Of a stretch of DNA of 39,939 nucleotides, positions 16,656-23,967 are shown one piece after another. The notes beneath the pieces were generated by a model that was not told the DNA's origin, did no database searches, and saw nothing but the letters and a program-made list of their open reading frames with translations. Every line of letters starts with the position of its first letter. The stretch's first letter is position 1. The stretch lies in the NCBI GenBank assembly GCA_019240835.1, contig JAFAXQ010000269.1, positions 1 to 39,939 of the forward strand. Reading direction: 5' to 3'. The translations under genes were made by a program, and so were the position numbers. The stretch comes from Ktedonobacteraceae bacterium. GTDB taxonomy: Bacteria > Chloroflexota > Ktedonobacteria > Ktedonobacterales > Ktedonobacteraceae.

Positions 16656-18595
16656 TAAGTTATCCTTTCTGGAGAGACCTGTCCAGAACGGCCTATACTG
16701 CGCGTCCAGTTCTCTTTCCATAAGGAAGAGCGGGCAAGCATCTCTTCGGCACTCTTCATTGAGAACTCGGTGACGCTCCCACCCATGATATGCGCAATCT
16801 CGCGTATACGCTGCTCGGGGCGTAGTTCGTTGACAATCGTCATCGTGCGGTTCTCAAAGACCTGCTTGTTGACATTATAATGGGTATCGGCAAAGGCGGC
16901 AATTTGGGGCAGATGTGTCACGCAGACGACCTGGTGGCTGTAGGTCAATTGCCAGAGCTTCTCACCTACCACCTGGCCGCTACGCCCACTGATACCAGCG
17001 TCGATTTCGTCGAAAATGAGCGTTGGTGTCGCGTCTGCACTAGCGAGGATGGTTTTGAATGCCAGCATGAGGCGCGAGGTCTCACCACCGGAGGCGATTT
17101 TGGTGAGGGGCTTAAATGGCTCGCCTGGATTGGGTGCGATCAGAAACTGCACGCGGTCTATACCAGTGAGATCACAGGCGTAGCACTGCTCGGGCTGTCC
17201 ATGTATGCTTGCTGGTACGCCGTTCTCGTCTGGAAGCTGTGCTATTTCAACCTGGAAACGGGCACGGCGCATATTCAAGTCATTGAGTTGCCCTTCCATC
17301 GCAGTTGCAAGGTGTTCTGCCGCCTCTTGACGACGCTGTGAGAGTTGTTGGGCAAGCACGCCAATTTCACTGCGCACTGTTCTATCTTGCTGCTGTAAGC
17401 TGGCGATCATCTCGTCGCGGTGAATGATGCTCTCTAACTCAGTCTGGTCCTCACTGGCGTGTTGTAGAATATCTTCAATGGTTGCGCCGTACTTGCGTCG
17501 TAGCTTGGTGATCAGATCAAGACGCTCCTCGATGTCGGCTAGGCGGCGCGGATCATCCTCAATATCTGACTGGTAGCTGCTGATGCTGGCTGCCACATCC
17601 TCCAACTGATAGACGGCTTCACTGAGCACGTCTTCGTACTCCTCCAGGCTGTTATCGAGGCGTATCAGTTCGCTCAGTCCGCGCTGGGCGATACGCAACT
17701 GGTCAAGTGCCGGTTTGAAGTCATCGCTGCCACCCAAGTCAATGCCCTTGATTGCCCCATAGATGTTTGCACACAGTTCACGTAGGCGCTCTGCGTTGTT
17801 GAGCACCTTACGCTGGGTTTCCAACTCCTCAAGCTCGCCTACGTGCAGATTGGCGCTTTCGATCTCTTCAATCTCAAAGCGCAGGAACTCAGCGCGGCGG
17901 GCCTGTTCGCGTTCGTTCTGTAGCAGCGATTGCAGCGTCTTGCGGGCATTGCGCCAGTCAGTCACCTTCGCAGCCAATTGTGTACGCAACGTAAGCAGGT
18001 TGGCATAGCGGTCAAGGAAGTTCACATGCTGCTCTGTACGCAACAAGCTCATGTGCTCGCTTTGCCCATGAATGTCCACCAGCCAGCTTGCTACCTGTTG
18101 TAGCACCTGTTGTGCAAGCGCACGCCCATTGATGCGTGCCACAGTACGCCCCGAGCGGAAAATGTCACGTGAGAGCGACAGAACACCATCTTCGATTGTA
18201 ATGCCGTACTCATCGAGCAACGCTGCCAGTGCCACGCGTGCATCAGCGCTGCTCGTATAGATGCTTCGTTGCTCCGCCACCTTGGTCTCAGCATGCTCGA
18301 AGGCGTCGTACATCGTGCCTGCTCCGTTGAGGGGAGTGCTTTCTAGTGGCTCTGATGCGTGTGCTATTGCAGGCAAAGGATCCTCGATTGAGAAAATGCC
18401 CTCGACCGAGGCGCGTTCACAGCCTGCACGCACGAACTCGGCACCAATCTTGCCTCCGAGCAGCGCATTGACTGCATCAATGATAATGGATTTCCCCGCC
18501 CCTGTTTCACCGGTGAAGACATTGAAGCAACGGTTCAGGTGCAGGTGGAGATGGTCGATGATGGCAAAATCTTTAATCGTTAGCTCAAGTAGCAT
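16655..18595 (-). CDS. recN: DNA repair protein RecN
   Basis: SMC-like ATPase that tethers DNA during double-strand-break repair. Of 646 residues, Walker A GETGAGKS is at about 29-36, followed by NALLGGK. Long coiled-coil arms occupy about 160-370 (leucine/Glu/Arg-rich). The ABC signature region PLTKIASGGETSRLMLA and Walker B PTLIFDEIDAGISG are near 480-530, and CVTHLPQIAAFAD follows. All RecN landmarks are present at normal length. The start at 18595 (MLLELTIKDFAIID) overlaps the 3' end of nadK by 11 bases. An upstream extension to 18640 adds only unconserved residues. Confidence 0.96.
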   Translation of the reverse strand: MLLELTIKDFAIIDHLHLHLNRCFNVFTGETGAGKSIIIDAVNALLGGKIGAEFVRAGCERASVEGIFSIEDPLPAIAHASEPLESTPLNGAGTMYDAFEHAETKVAEQRSIYTSSADARVALAALLDEYGITIEDGVLSLSRDIFRSGRTVARINGRALAQQVLQQVASWLVDIHGQSEHMSLLRTEQHVNFLDRYANLLTLRTQLAAKVTDWRNARKTLQSLLQNEREQARRAEFLRFEIEEIESANLHVGELEELETQRKVLNNAERLRELCANIYGAIKGIDLGGSDDFKPALDQLRIAQRGLSELIRLDNSLEEYEDVLSEAVYQLEDVAASISSYQSDIEDDPRRLADIEERLDLITKLRRKYGATIEDILQHASEDQTELESIIHRDEMIASLQQQDRTVRSEIGVLAQQLSQRRQEAAEHLATAMEGQLNDLNMRRARFQVEIAQLPDENGVPASIHGQPEQCYACDLTGIDRVQFLIAPNPGEPFKPLTKIASGGETSRLMLAFKTILASADATPTLIFDEIDAGISGRSGQVVGEKLWQLTYSHQVVCVTHLPQIAAFADTHYNVNKQVFENRTMTIVNELRPEQRIREIAHIMGGSVTEFSMKSAEEMLARSSLWKENWTRSIGRSGQVSPERIT

Positions 18596-19457
18596 AGTTA
18601 CTTTCGATTGCCTGTACGCTCTCGTTGCGCAGCTTCGCATTGATGATCTGATAGAAATATGTCGGCGGTTTGCGTCTGAGAAACTTGGTCACATACTCAC
18701 TTTTCTGTACAAGCACGGTTGCTCCGTCCTTGATCTCTCGGTTCATCTGTCCATCGGCGGAGAAGACACCATTTTGCGATCCTGTGAAAATTTGCAGTGT
18801 GATCGTTGCGTGCGGTGGCAGAATCAATGCCCGGTCAAAGGCCAGATGGGGTGCAATCGGTGTAATAACGATGCTCTCTACCTGTGGATGCAGGAGTGGG
18901 CCACCCACCGCCATATTATAGGCGGTCGAGCCTGTTGCCGTTGACAGAATAATGCCATCGGCGTAGGTCGTATTGTAAAAGTAGGCATCGATACACACAC
19001 GGACCTGCACCATGCGTGGCCAAGTACCACGGGCGATCACGATGTCGTTGAGCGCTAGGAATGTCTCGTCCTGCCCATCTTGTTGTATATCGGCGCGTAG
19101 CATCGAGCGGTTGTCCATCCACACTGAGTTGTCGCCCCGTAGATAGTGGTTCAGTTCGTGAAAGAGTTCGCCTGGTTCCAGTTCCGACAGGAAGCCCACA
19201 CGCCCAAAATCGACACCGAGAATGGGCACATCCACCTGAGCGCAGAGACGAGCGGCATGCAGTATTGTTCCATCTCCGCCCAAGACGATCACCAGCTCGC
19301 ACCCCTTCAACGCTACATCCTGCTCTTGTTCACTCTCATAGCGTAGATCTATCGAACGGACCTGATAGTCGTGCTGCTGCAGTACCGGTGCAAGTTGAGC
19401 GGCAACCTGTGCTGTGTCCTGTTTGCGTCCCTGGTACAATATCGCAATCGTCTTCAC
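18585..19457 (-). CDS. nadK: NAD kinase
   Basis: Phosphorylates NAD to NADP. The 290-residue product starts from GTG at 19457 (KTIAILYQGRK), with GGAG about 7 bases upstream. An ATG at 19511 would add 18 unconserved residues. Motifs: VLGGDGTIL near 58-66, GVDFGRVGFL, the NDIVIARG (NE/D) motif, DGIILSTATGSTAYNMAVGGPLLHP and FSADGQ. The nadK-recN order with overlap is common in many bacterial lineages, and the small membrane-protein gene follows. Confidence 0.95.
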   Translation of the reverse strand: MKTIAILYQGRKQDTAQVAAQLAPVLQQHDYQVRSIDLRYESEQEQDVALKGCELVIVLGGDGTILHAARLCAQVDVPILGVDFGRVGFLSELEPGELFHELNHYLRGDNSVWMDNRSMLRADIQQDGQDETFLALNDIVIARGTWPRMVQVRVCIDAYFYNTTYADGIILSTATGSTAYNMAVGGPLLHPQVESIVITPIAPHLAFDRALILPPHATITLQIFTGSQNGVFSADGQMNREIKDGATVLVQKSEYVTKFLRRKPPTYFYQIINAKLRNESVQAIESNYAT

Positions 19458-19568
19458 AACTCTCTCCAACTGACAGTACCGCGTGCAACACACCGCGTCG
19501 CTCCCCCTCATGATCTAGCCACTCCCATGGTACGCTATGCGCAGCAGGATGTCAACTCTGAGGAGCAT

Positions 19569-19649
19569 GGTGACCGCGAGGGTCGCCACGGCTCTACACG
19601 CTATGGTAGCACCTCTTCAGTATAGGAGGGACGACCCTTGCGGTCGCCC
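19569..19649. repeat. REP-like inverted pair in the gap between nadK and the CCA-enzyme gene
   Basis: GGTGACCGCGAGGGTCGCC (19569-19587) and GGGACGACCCTTGCGGTCGC (from 19628) are imperfect inverted copies, and each is itself near-palindromic (GCGACC-n4-GGGTCG type). They resemble REP/MITE-style extragenic palindromes. The 13-mer GCATGGTGACCGC that starts the first copy (19565-19577) recurs at 29535-29547 before ruvA. Confidence 0.45.
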
Positions 19650-19674
19650 TGATGCTTGCGGTCTCCATCAGTCG

Positions 19675-21213
19675 TCACCGATGCACCTGTTCTTCCGCAA
19701 ACCAGCGCGCCTCGTCCTTCGACTGCACGCGTCCCTCCACTTGTGCTTCGGCAATAGCTTCAAGCACTTGTCCCACTAGCGGCCCTGGTGGGATGTTCAG
19801 GTGCTGCATTAGCTCCTGTGGCTGCAGCAAGCGCGGTGGTAGGATACGCTCACGCTCGCGTACGTAGCACGTCAGTAGGAAGCGCACCGTCGCAAGGTGC
19901 CGTTGCCAGGCGTCGGTCAGTGGCTCGGGTCCTCGCATCGCGAGATGATCGGCTAGCGACACCAGCGCAACGTCTATGCCTTTTGGGCCGAGATCCACAA
20001 AGAAGCGACGCATGGCACGCTCGCTTACCACAGCGTGACTCAACTGCCCTGGGCGCATGTGGTTCGCTACTACCTGCCGCACAAGGCGCTGATCCGGCGT
20101 GCTCGCTCCCAGGCGCTTGAGGACCGCCTGTGCCAATGGTACACCCGCCTGTGGATGATTGTAGAAACGAATGCTGCCCTCTTGGTCGCACGTCTGTGTC
20201 ACCGTCTTACCAATATCGTGCAGGAGTGCCGCCAATTTCAATACCGGCGTCACCAGTTGCGCACAAGAAAAAATGCCCTGCTGCTCCGCCTCGTCCAGTA
20301 GTACACGTATCTCGGCCAGGTCTCTGTGCGTTGCCTGCCTCACTGCCTCCGTCTCTGCTCGGGGTTTCCACTCGGTCGCTTTGCCCTCTAGCAGCACCGT
20401 CAGTTGTTCCAGTGCTGCCACCGTCTGCACCATATGGTTGAACACATCCCAGTAGTGCAATCCAGGCTGCTGCAGCCCTTTAGCGGGCATACACTCTGGC
20501 ATCAGCACCGTCAGTAGCCCATAGTCATCCAGTACGTGCAACCACTCCATCGCTCCCATCGGTCGTAGCAGTGCATACAGCTCGTCGTGTACGCGCTCGG
20601 CTGCTACCTCAGACAGTCGTGCGGCGTCGCGCTGCATGAGCCACACCGTCTTGTCATCAGGCGTTAGGCCGTAGCGCTGCATACAGCGTATCCCACGCAG
20701 CAGGCGCAATGCATCTCGCCGAAATGCACGCTCATCGGCGACGCGCAGGCGTCGCTTCTCCAGGTCGCTTGCCCCTTGCAGCGGATCAATTACCTGTAAC
20801 CTTGCCCCTTCTGTCACGTGCTGTACTACACTAGCCAGCGGGGCCGCTATCGCGTTCAGCGTAAAATCGCGCAGGCGCAGATCCTCTTCCAACGTCCTGC
20901 CCAGTAGCGGTGCAACATCGACCACTGTCTCTTGCCCACTGCGCTTGACGACCACGCGGCTTGCCTTCTCGTGCATGCGCACATAGTGGCCACCCAGCTT
21001 CTCAGCCAACTGGCGCGCTAGTGCGTGCGCATCCCCCTCGCTTACGATATCCCAATCCTGCGGCGTTGGCTCGTGCAGCAGTAGGTCACGTACTGCACCC
21101 CCCACGAGGTAGGCCTCAACGCGCCGATCCTCCACGTCGCGAGCTATGTGTTGTAGCAGGTGTATGGTCCCTCTGTCCAAACTTCTCTGCCCCCTTCTCG
21201 AGCACATTTCCAC
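19675..21213 (-). CDS. tRNA nucleotidyltransferase / poly(A) polymerase family protein with HD domain
   Basis: The 512-residue protein has a class II nucleotidyltransferase head: YLVGGAVRD near 36-43, the DWD metal pair at 53-55, then RDFTLNAIA and the RRDALRLLRGIR region. It is followed by an HD phosphohydrolase domain (HYWDVFNHM, ALLHDIGK, VANHMRP). It most likely adds or repairs the tRNA CCA end, and the HD domain would give phosphatase/phosphodiesterase activity. A poly(A) polymerase or A-adding enzyme is possible. The GTG at 21213 has AAGGGG 8 bases upstream; the ATG two codons later is the alternative. A TATAAT box (minus strand, 21231-21236) lies just upstream without a clear -35. Confidence 0.88.
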   Translation of the reverse strand: MEMCSRRGQRSLDRGTIHLLQHIARDVEDRRVEAYLVGGAVRDLLLHEPTPQDWDIVSEGDAHALARQLAEKLGGHYVRMHEKASRVVVKRSGQETVVDVAPLLGRTLEEDLRLRDFTLNAIAAPLASVVQHVTEGARLQVIDPLQGASDLEKRRLRVADERAFRRDALRLLRGIRCMQRYGLTPDDKTVWLMQRDAARLSEVAAERVHDELYALLRPMGAMEWLHVLDDYGLLTVLMPECMPAKGLQQPGLHYWDVFNHMVQTVAALEQLTVLLEGKATEWKPRAETEAVRQATHRDLAEIRVLLDEAEQQGIFSCAQLVTPVLKLAALLHDIGKTVTQTCDQEGSIRFYNHPQAGVPLAQAVLKRLGASTPDQRLVRQVVANHMRPGQLSHAVVSERAMRRFFVDLGPKGIDVALVSLADHLAMRGPEPLTDAWQRHLATVRFLLTCYVRERERILPPRLLQPQELMQHLNIPPGPLVGQVLEAIAEAQVEGRVQSKDEARWFAEEQVHR

Positions 21214-21362
21214 GCTTGTTGCCCCTTCCCATTATATCTCTTCTGGCGTCCTTTGAGCCACTGTTTCACCCTTCGACTGAGCACACCCCTTGCTCACACA
21301 CTATATTGACGTGTTTCTATTTGCTTTCTTGCTGTGAAAAGTCCCAACGCTTGTTGCCCCTT
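21212..21362. repeat. 16-bp direct repeat upstream of the CCA-enzyme gene
   Basis: ACGCTTGTTGCCCCTT occurs at 21212-21227, covering the CCA-enzyme ribosome site, and again at 21347-21362. The copies are 135 bases apart in the same orientation. This may mark a partial duplication of the gene's upstream region or an insertion between copies. Nothing else is evident between them. Confidence 0.5.
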
Positions 21363-21392
21363 GACCGCATAGTAATGTGGAGTATTTTGTAC

Positions 21393-21421
21393 TTGACACT
21401 TTCCTCGTAATGGGATATTAT
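21393..21421 (+). promoter_or_regulatory. Near-consensus sigma70 promoter driving the free-standing omega-RNA-like RNA
   Basis: TTGACA (21393-21398), a 17-base spacer and TATTAT (21416-21421). The predicted start is at about 21428, two or three bases before the first hairpin of the structured RNA. No plus-strand protein gene follows, so the promoter appears dedicated to the RNA. Confidence 0.75.
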
Positions 21422-21427
21422 TGAAGC

Positions 21428-21610
21428 TGTACCGCATGTTCTGCGGGAAGTGACGCTTGTGGACAGGATATCAGACTTGGGATGCACACCAAGCAATCTT
21501 GGATGAAGCAGGAACTGAAACTTCATGTTTTCAGAGAACAGAAAATCCCAACTATTCACTCCTGTTTACTGACAATAGCTCTGACTCCAGTATCGAAGTC
21601 AGAGCTATTG
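21428..21610 (+). ncRNA. Free-standing omega-RNA-like (TnpB guide RNA type) transcript
   Basis: Positions 21431-21541 are homologous to 26631-26763, the region directly after the tnpB gene. The first 20 bases match at 19 positions, and the TGAAGCAGGAAC and AGAACAG blocks are identical. Hairpins: 1, CCGCA/TGCGG (21432-21446); 2, CTTGG/CCAAG (21476-21493); 3, CTGAAA/TTTCAG (21515-21534). Stems 2 and 3 differ from the other copy by paired changes, supporting RNA structure. After AGAACAG comes a unique segment from 21542, in the position of a guide, and then a 14-bp hairpin. No tnpB lies beside it; the one at 25356 could supply the protein in trans. It may be a decayed element end or a domesticated guide RNA. 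Ends are predicted, not measured. Confidence 0.65.
21573..21610. terminator. 14-bp hairpin ending the RNA and the HTH gene
   Basis: CAATAGCTCTGACT (21573-21586) pairs perfectly with 21597-21610 around a 10-nt loop. It lies between the plus-strand RNA and the stop of the minus-strand HTH gene (21611). T-runs are poor on both sides, so it may act as a bidirectional but imperfect terminator. Confidence 0.55.
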
Positions 21611-21826
21611 CTATTCCTCAGCATCGCCGTCATCACCCAAATCTTGTATATCGCTGAGAGTAGCGAGCTTTTCCTGTAGTTCGACTAGATCAACTAGTCT
21701 TGACCGTCTATCAAAGAGGTTAGGCTTTACCTGTATTAGCCCTCTATTTGCCCAACGCGATATCTTGCTGGCAGGTATACCTAGCCTCGCTGCTGCAACT
21801 TTCATTGTTACCCATCGTTCAGCCAT
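21611..21826 (-). CDS. Small helix-turn-helix DNA-binding protein (excisionase/MerR-like)
   Basis: The 71-residue product MAERWVTMKVAAARLGIPASK then ISRWANRGLIQVKPNLFDRRSRLVD is a compact winged HTH of the MerR/excisionase (helix_turn_helix_17) type: one HTH and a beta wing, with an acidic C-terminal tail (DLGDDGDAEE). TAGGAG stands 8 bases before the ATG. Such proteins act as recombination directionality factors or as small repressors. A 7-6-7 inverted repeat (21881-21900) lies upstream next to a divergent promoter and is a plausible operator. It sits at the left edge of the accessory island. Confidence 0.75.
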   Translation of the reverse strand: MAERWVTMKVAAARLGIPASKISRWANRGLIQVKPNLFDRRSRLVDLVELQEKLATLSDIQDLGDDGDAEE

Positions 21827-21880
21827 AAAAACAACTCCTACCCACTGGTCACAGATGTAGCAGTATAAAAATCAATATAG

Positions 21881-21900
21881 GTGAAATGTATTAATTTCAC
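21881..21900. promoter_or_regulatory. Candidate operator, inverted repeat GTGAAAT-n6-ATTTCAC
   Basis: A perfect 7-bp inverted repeat with a 6-base AT-rich spacer abuts the -35 of the plus-strand promoter at 21901. It lies upstream of the minus-strand HTH gene. Its position between divergent units suggests binding of a dimeric regulator, possibly that HTH protein. Confidence 0.45.
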
Positions 21901-21930
21901 TTGAATATATATGATTTTATCTGCTATAAT
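21901..21930 (+). promoter_or_regulatory. Sigma70-type promoter of the plus-strand island genes
   Basis: TTGAAT (21901-21906), an 18-base spacer and TATAAT (21925-21930). Predicted start about 21937. It would drive the small-gene cluster beginning at 22234 through a leader of roughly 300 bases. Confidence 0.65.
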
Positions 21931-21936
21931 GTCCGT

Positions 21937-22233
21937 GTGAGCTTAATAATTTGCTATCTATTGCAAGTAAATTATAACAGGTCACAGCAGGCTTGTACAT
22001 TGCTGTAGCAGTGTATGGGCCTGTTTCTGAAGGCCATATTCGTCAAAGCGAATATGGAAAGTCTCGCATGTAGCGTGTTCTTGTGGAGTAGTCTTGTAGT
22101 GTGGCCCAGGGGTGCCTGCCTCTCACAACTGACACCCCAAGTGTCGCCATTTGACCGTATGGATATGACCACCCGGCTGCCCGTATTCTAACGACACAGA
22201 CGCCACGTGGTCAAGAGCACGAAAGGATTACCG
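21937..22233 (+). other. Long structured 5' leader of the island operon
   Basis: This roughly 300-base stretch has no gene. It contains a perfect 9-bp hairpin (CCATATTCG at 22034-22042 with CGAATATGG at 22049-22057). It also has a 6-bp inverted pair GGGGTG/CACCCC (22109-22114, 22133-22138) overlapping a GACAC/GTGTC hairpin (22131-22145), which could be mutually exclusive. It may be a regulatory leader, an independent RNA or an old mobile-element end. I do not recognise a known riboswitch. Confidence 0.35.
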
Positions 22234-22671
22234 ATGTCGATCTTGCCTGATAACCCGACCACCCTGAGTACCGCTTGGATGCCTCTGGACGGCCTCGCCC
22301 AGCACTGGGGGCAGTTTGGTAGTGAAGCAACCAATGTCACCGCGCTCTCGGTAACGAGCAACGTCTTTGCCGCTCTTGCCAAAGAAACCGCGGCTCGCTC
22401 GTGGCATGCCTTAGCTACCGAGGAGCCAGACAATCTCAGACATGCCCTTGCTGCCTTAGTTCTTGCACGCCAGCAGTGGAGCGAGGCACTCTTCTCTGTC
22501 ACTGTCCTCCTGCGCTACGAGGGTGGGGCAGATGCTCCTCTGCACGCTCTTGCCCTCGACGTGCTTGAGCAGCAGGTACGCCTCTCTACGCTCATCTCTG
22601 AAGTAGAGCGTGAGCAACTTGCGGCTGCTCGCGCCCGCGTTCGGTGTCTAGAGGAGCAAGCCCATGTGTAA
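22234..22671 (+). CDS. Hypothetical protein, Ala/Leu-rich helical
   Basis: The ATG at 22234 follows AAAGGA at 6 bases; the frame is open further upstream to a GTG without a ribosome site. The 145-residue product is soluble and mostly helical after about residue 45 (VFAALAKETAARSWHALA, ALAALVLARQQWSEALF, EVEREQLAAARARVRCLEEQ). I do not recognise a family. It is the first gene of a plus-strand cluster and its last codons overlap the next ATG (ATGTGTAA). Confidence 0.6.
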   Translation: MSILPDNPTTLSTAWMPLDGLAQHWGQFGSEATNVTALSVTSNVFAALAKETAARSWHALATEEPDNLRHALAALVLARQQWSEALFSVTVLLRYEGGADAPLHALALDVLEQQVRLSTLISEVEREQLAAARARVRCLEEQAHV

Positions 22672-22876
22672 CAACACCCAACACCCTATCGCTATCCCAA
22701 TGGAAGACCCCATCATCCACACTGACCAGCATCCCTTTTGTGCGTTTGACCCCTTCGATGATTGCCCGTGCCACGAAGACCCCATCCTCATTGACGAAGT
22801 CGCAGACCAGGTAACCGGTGGTCTGCTCACTCCTGATGAGGCTACGCGTGTGGTGACTGGCCGACAGTGCCGCTAG
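22664..22876 (+). CDS. Small Cys/His/Asp-rich hypothetical protein
   Basis: A 70-residue acidic protein begins MCNNTQHPIAIPMEDP, with CAFDPFDDCPCHEDP in the middle (three Cys and one His close together) and a helical end (LLTPDEATRVVTGRQC). The ATG overlaps the previous gene by 8 bases, and GAGGAG lies 8 bases upstream, suggesting coupling. The Cys/His cluster might bind metal. Family not recognised. Confidence 0.5.
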   Translation: MCNNTQHPIAIPMEDPIIHTDQHPFCAFDPFDDCPCHEDPILIDEVADQVTGGLLTPDEATRVVTGRQCR

Positions 22877-22888
22877 CAAGGAAAAGCA

Positions 22889-23140
22889 ATGAGCAAAGAA
22901 GTCTGGTACTGCGAAGAGTGTCAGACGGTAGGATGTGCAGAGCTAGAGCCACACAGTGATGTCTACTCAGCACTGTACGCCATCAGCAGGTCACACCGCA
23001 GTCTCTCACCCACCTGTCCTGTTCCGGTCGAATGGGTACGGGTACTGAACACCGCCATGCTTGCCTCAAGAGCGGCCCTAGACATTCACCTTCCCAAGTG
23101 GGTAGTAGCCCCGGCAGCATACTTCTTGGGGTTTGAGTAG
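22889..23140 (+). CDS. Small hypothetical protein with CxxC near the N-terminus
   Basis: 83 residues starting MSKEVWYCEECQTVGC: one CxxC pair and a third Cys at the N-terminus, then a helical region (VYSALYAISRSHRSLSPTC, VEWVRVLNTAMLASRAALDI). AAGGAAAAG precedes the ATG. It is the third member of the compact cluster (12 bases after the previous stop) and is followed by a palindromic hairpin. It may be a zinc-ribbon-like fragment protein; family not recognised. Confidence 0.55.
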   Translation: MSKEVWYCEECQTVGCAELEPHSDVYSALYAISRSHRSLSPTCPVPVEWVRVLNTAMLASRAALDIHLPKWVVAPAAYFLGFE

Positions 23141-23150
23141 AACCCCCAGG

Positions 23151-23178
23151 AACAGGGTCTCTAGCTAGAGACCCTGTT
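23151..23178 (+). terminator. 28-base perfect palindrome after the small-gene cluster
   Basis: Positions 23151-23178 are fully self-complementary (starts AACAGGGTCTC, centre CTAG) and would form a stem of about 12 pairs. They lie 11 bases after a stop codon. Downstream is only mildly T-rich (GTCTTACT), so termination may be partial, allowing expression of the next genes. Confidence 0.5.
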
Positions 23179-23210
23179 GTCTTACTCTGAAAGAGAGAAA
23201 GGACCCAGCC

Positions 23211-23249
23211 ATGACTGAACAGATCGCCCAGCAAGAGGTGCTCTCGTGA
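23211..23249 (+). CDS. Possible 12-codon leader ORF
   Basis: The ATG at 23211 has AAAGGA at good distance and encodes MTEQIAQQEVLS. Its TGA overlaps the GTG start of the next gene (GTGA). It could couple translation to the VCBS-type gene. Evidence is only the ribosome site and overlap. Confidence 0.25.
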   Translation: MTEQIAQQEVLS

Positions 23250-23939
23250 GAGAACAACGTGGCTTGTATGGCGGCCAGCACGCCCCACGTCGCCCTGAGC
23301 GGAGCGACGCCTTCGAGGACGAAGAGGACGACGCCATCTATGAGGTGCGTGCGCCCACCAGTACCCGGCGCTATTCCCCAACACAAGCATCCCCAAGGAC
23401 CGTCATGCGTGTGCAGCATCATCATGCTGTCCCACCCCGTGCTACCCGTACTCAGGACTACCTGCCACCGCACACTGATACGGCCTCGACCCTTAGTGCA
23501 GGGTCGAGGCCACAGCCACACTGGCCGCTGTGGGGGGGGCCTCATCCTGCTGTGCATGCTCTGTGGGTGGTTGCTGCTCTCAGTGCTCTTGCATTGGTGG
23601 CAAGTGACGCAGGACGACTGGCACTACGGCAGACCACGCACCTACCAGACCGATGCACGCGTCGGGCATAACGATAGCGCCACTCCGAGTCACTTCACCG
23701 TCTGGAACTTGCATGGGCAGATCGTGGTGATTGAGTTTCCAGGGGGAGACGCAAGGAACGCCGTGAGCTATCTTGGCCCTGCCCTACCCGGAACAGATCA
23801 AGACCTGACGCCTGCAACCGTCGAGTTCAGGGATGTGAACGGAGACGGCAAACCGGATATGGTGCTTCTCGTCCAAGGGACGCCGTTTGTCTTTCTGAAT
23901 GACGGCAGTAGATTTCACGCGCCCAGTGCTCCTAGCTAG
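23246..23939 (+). CDS. VCBS/FG-GAP-type membrane-anchored protein, split by a frameshift at a G8 run
   Basis: The N-terminal part reads from GTG 23246 (MREQRGLYGGQ, acidic EDEEDDAIYEVRAP, TSTRRYSP). At the G8 run (23532-23539) this phase becomes unlikely, while the +1 phase continues with a membrane helix (LILLCMLCGWLLLSVLLHWW). A secreted domain follows: DDWHYGRPRTYQTDA, VVIEFPGGDA, then the Ca-binding-like DVNGDGKPDM and FVFLNDGS. Together they give one protein of about 230 residues: cytoplasmic tail, one helix, external FG-GAP-like domain. Removing one G restores a single frame. It could be a pseudogene, sequencing error, or slippage/phase variation. I recall similar proteins as common in Ktedonobacteria; role unknown. 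AGAGG lies 7 bases before the GTG. Confidence 0.65.
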
Positions 23940-23967
23940 CAGCGCGCTACCCGAGAAAGAGGTAACT

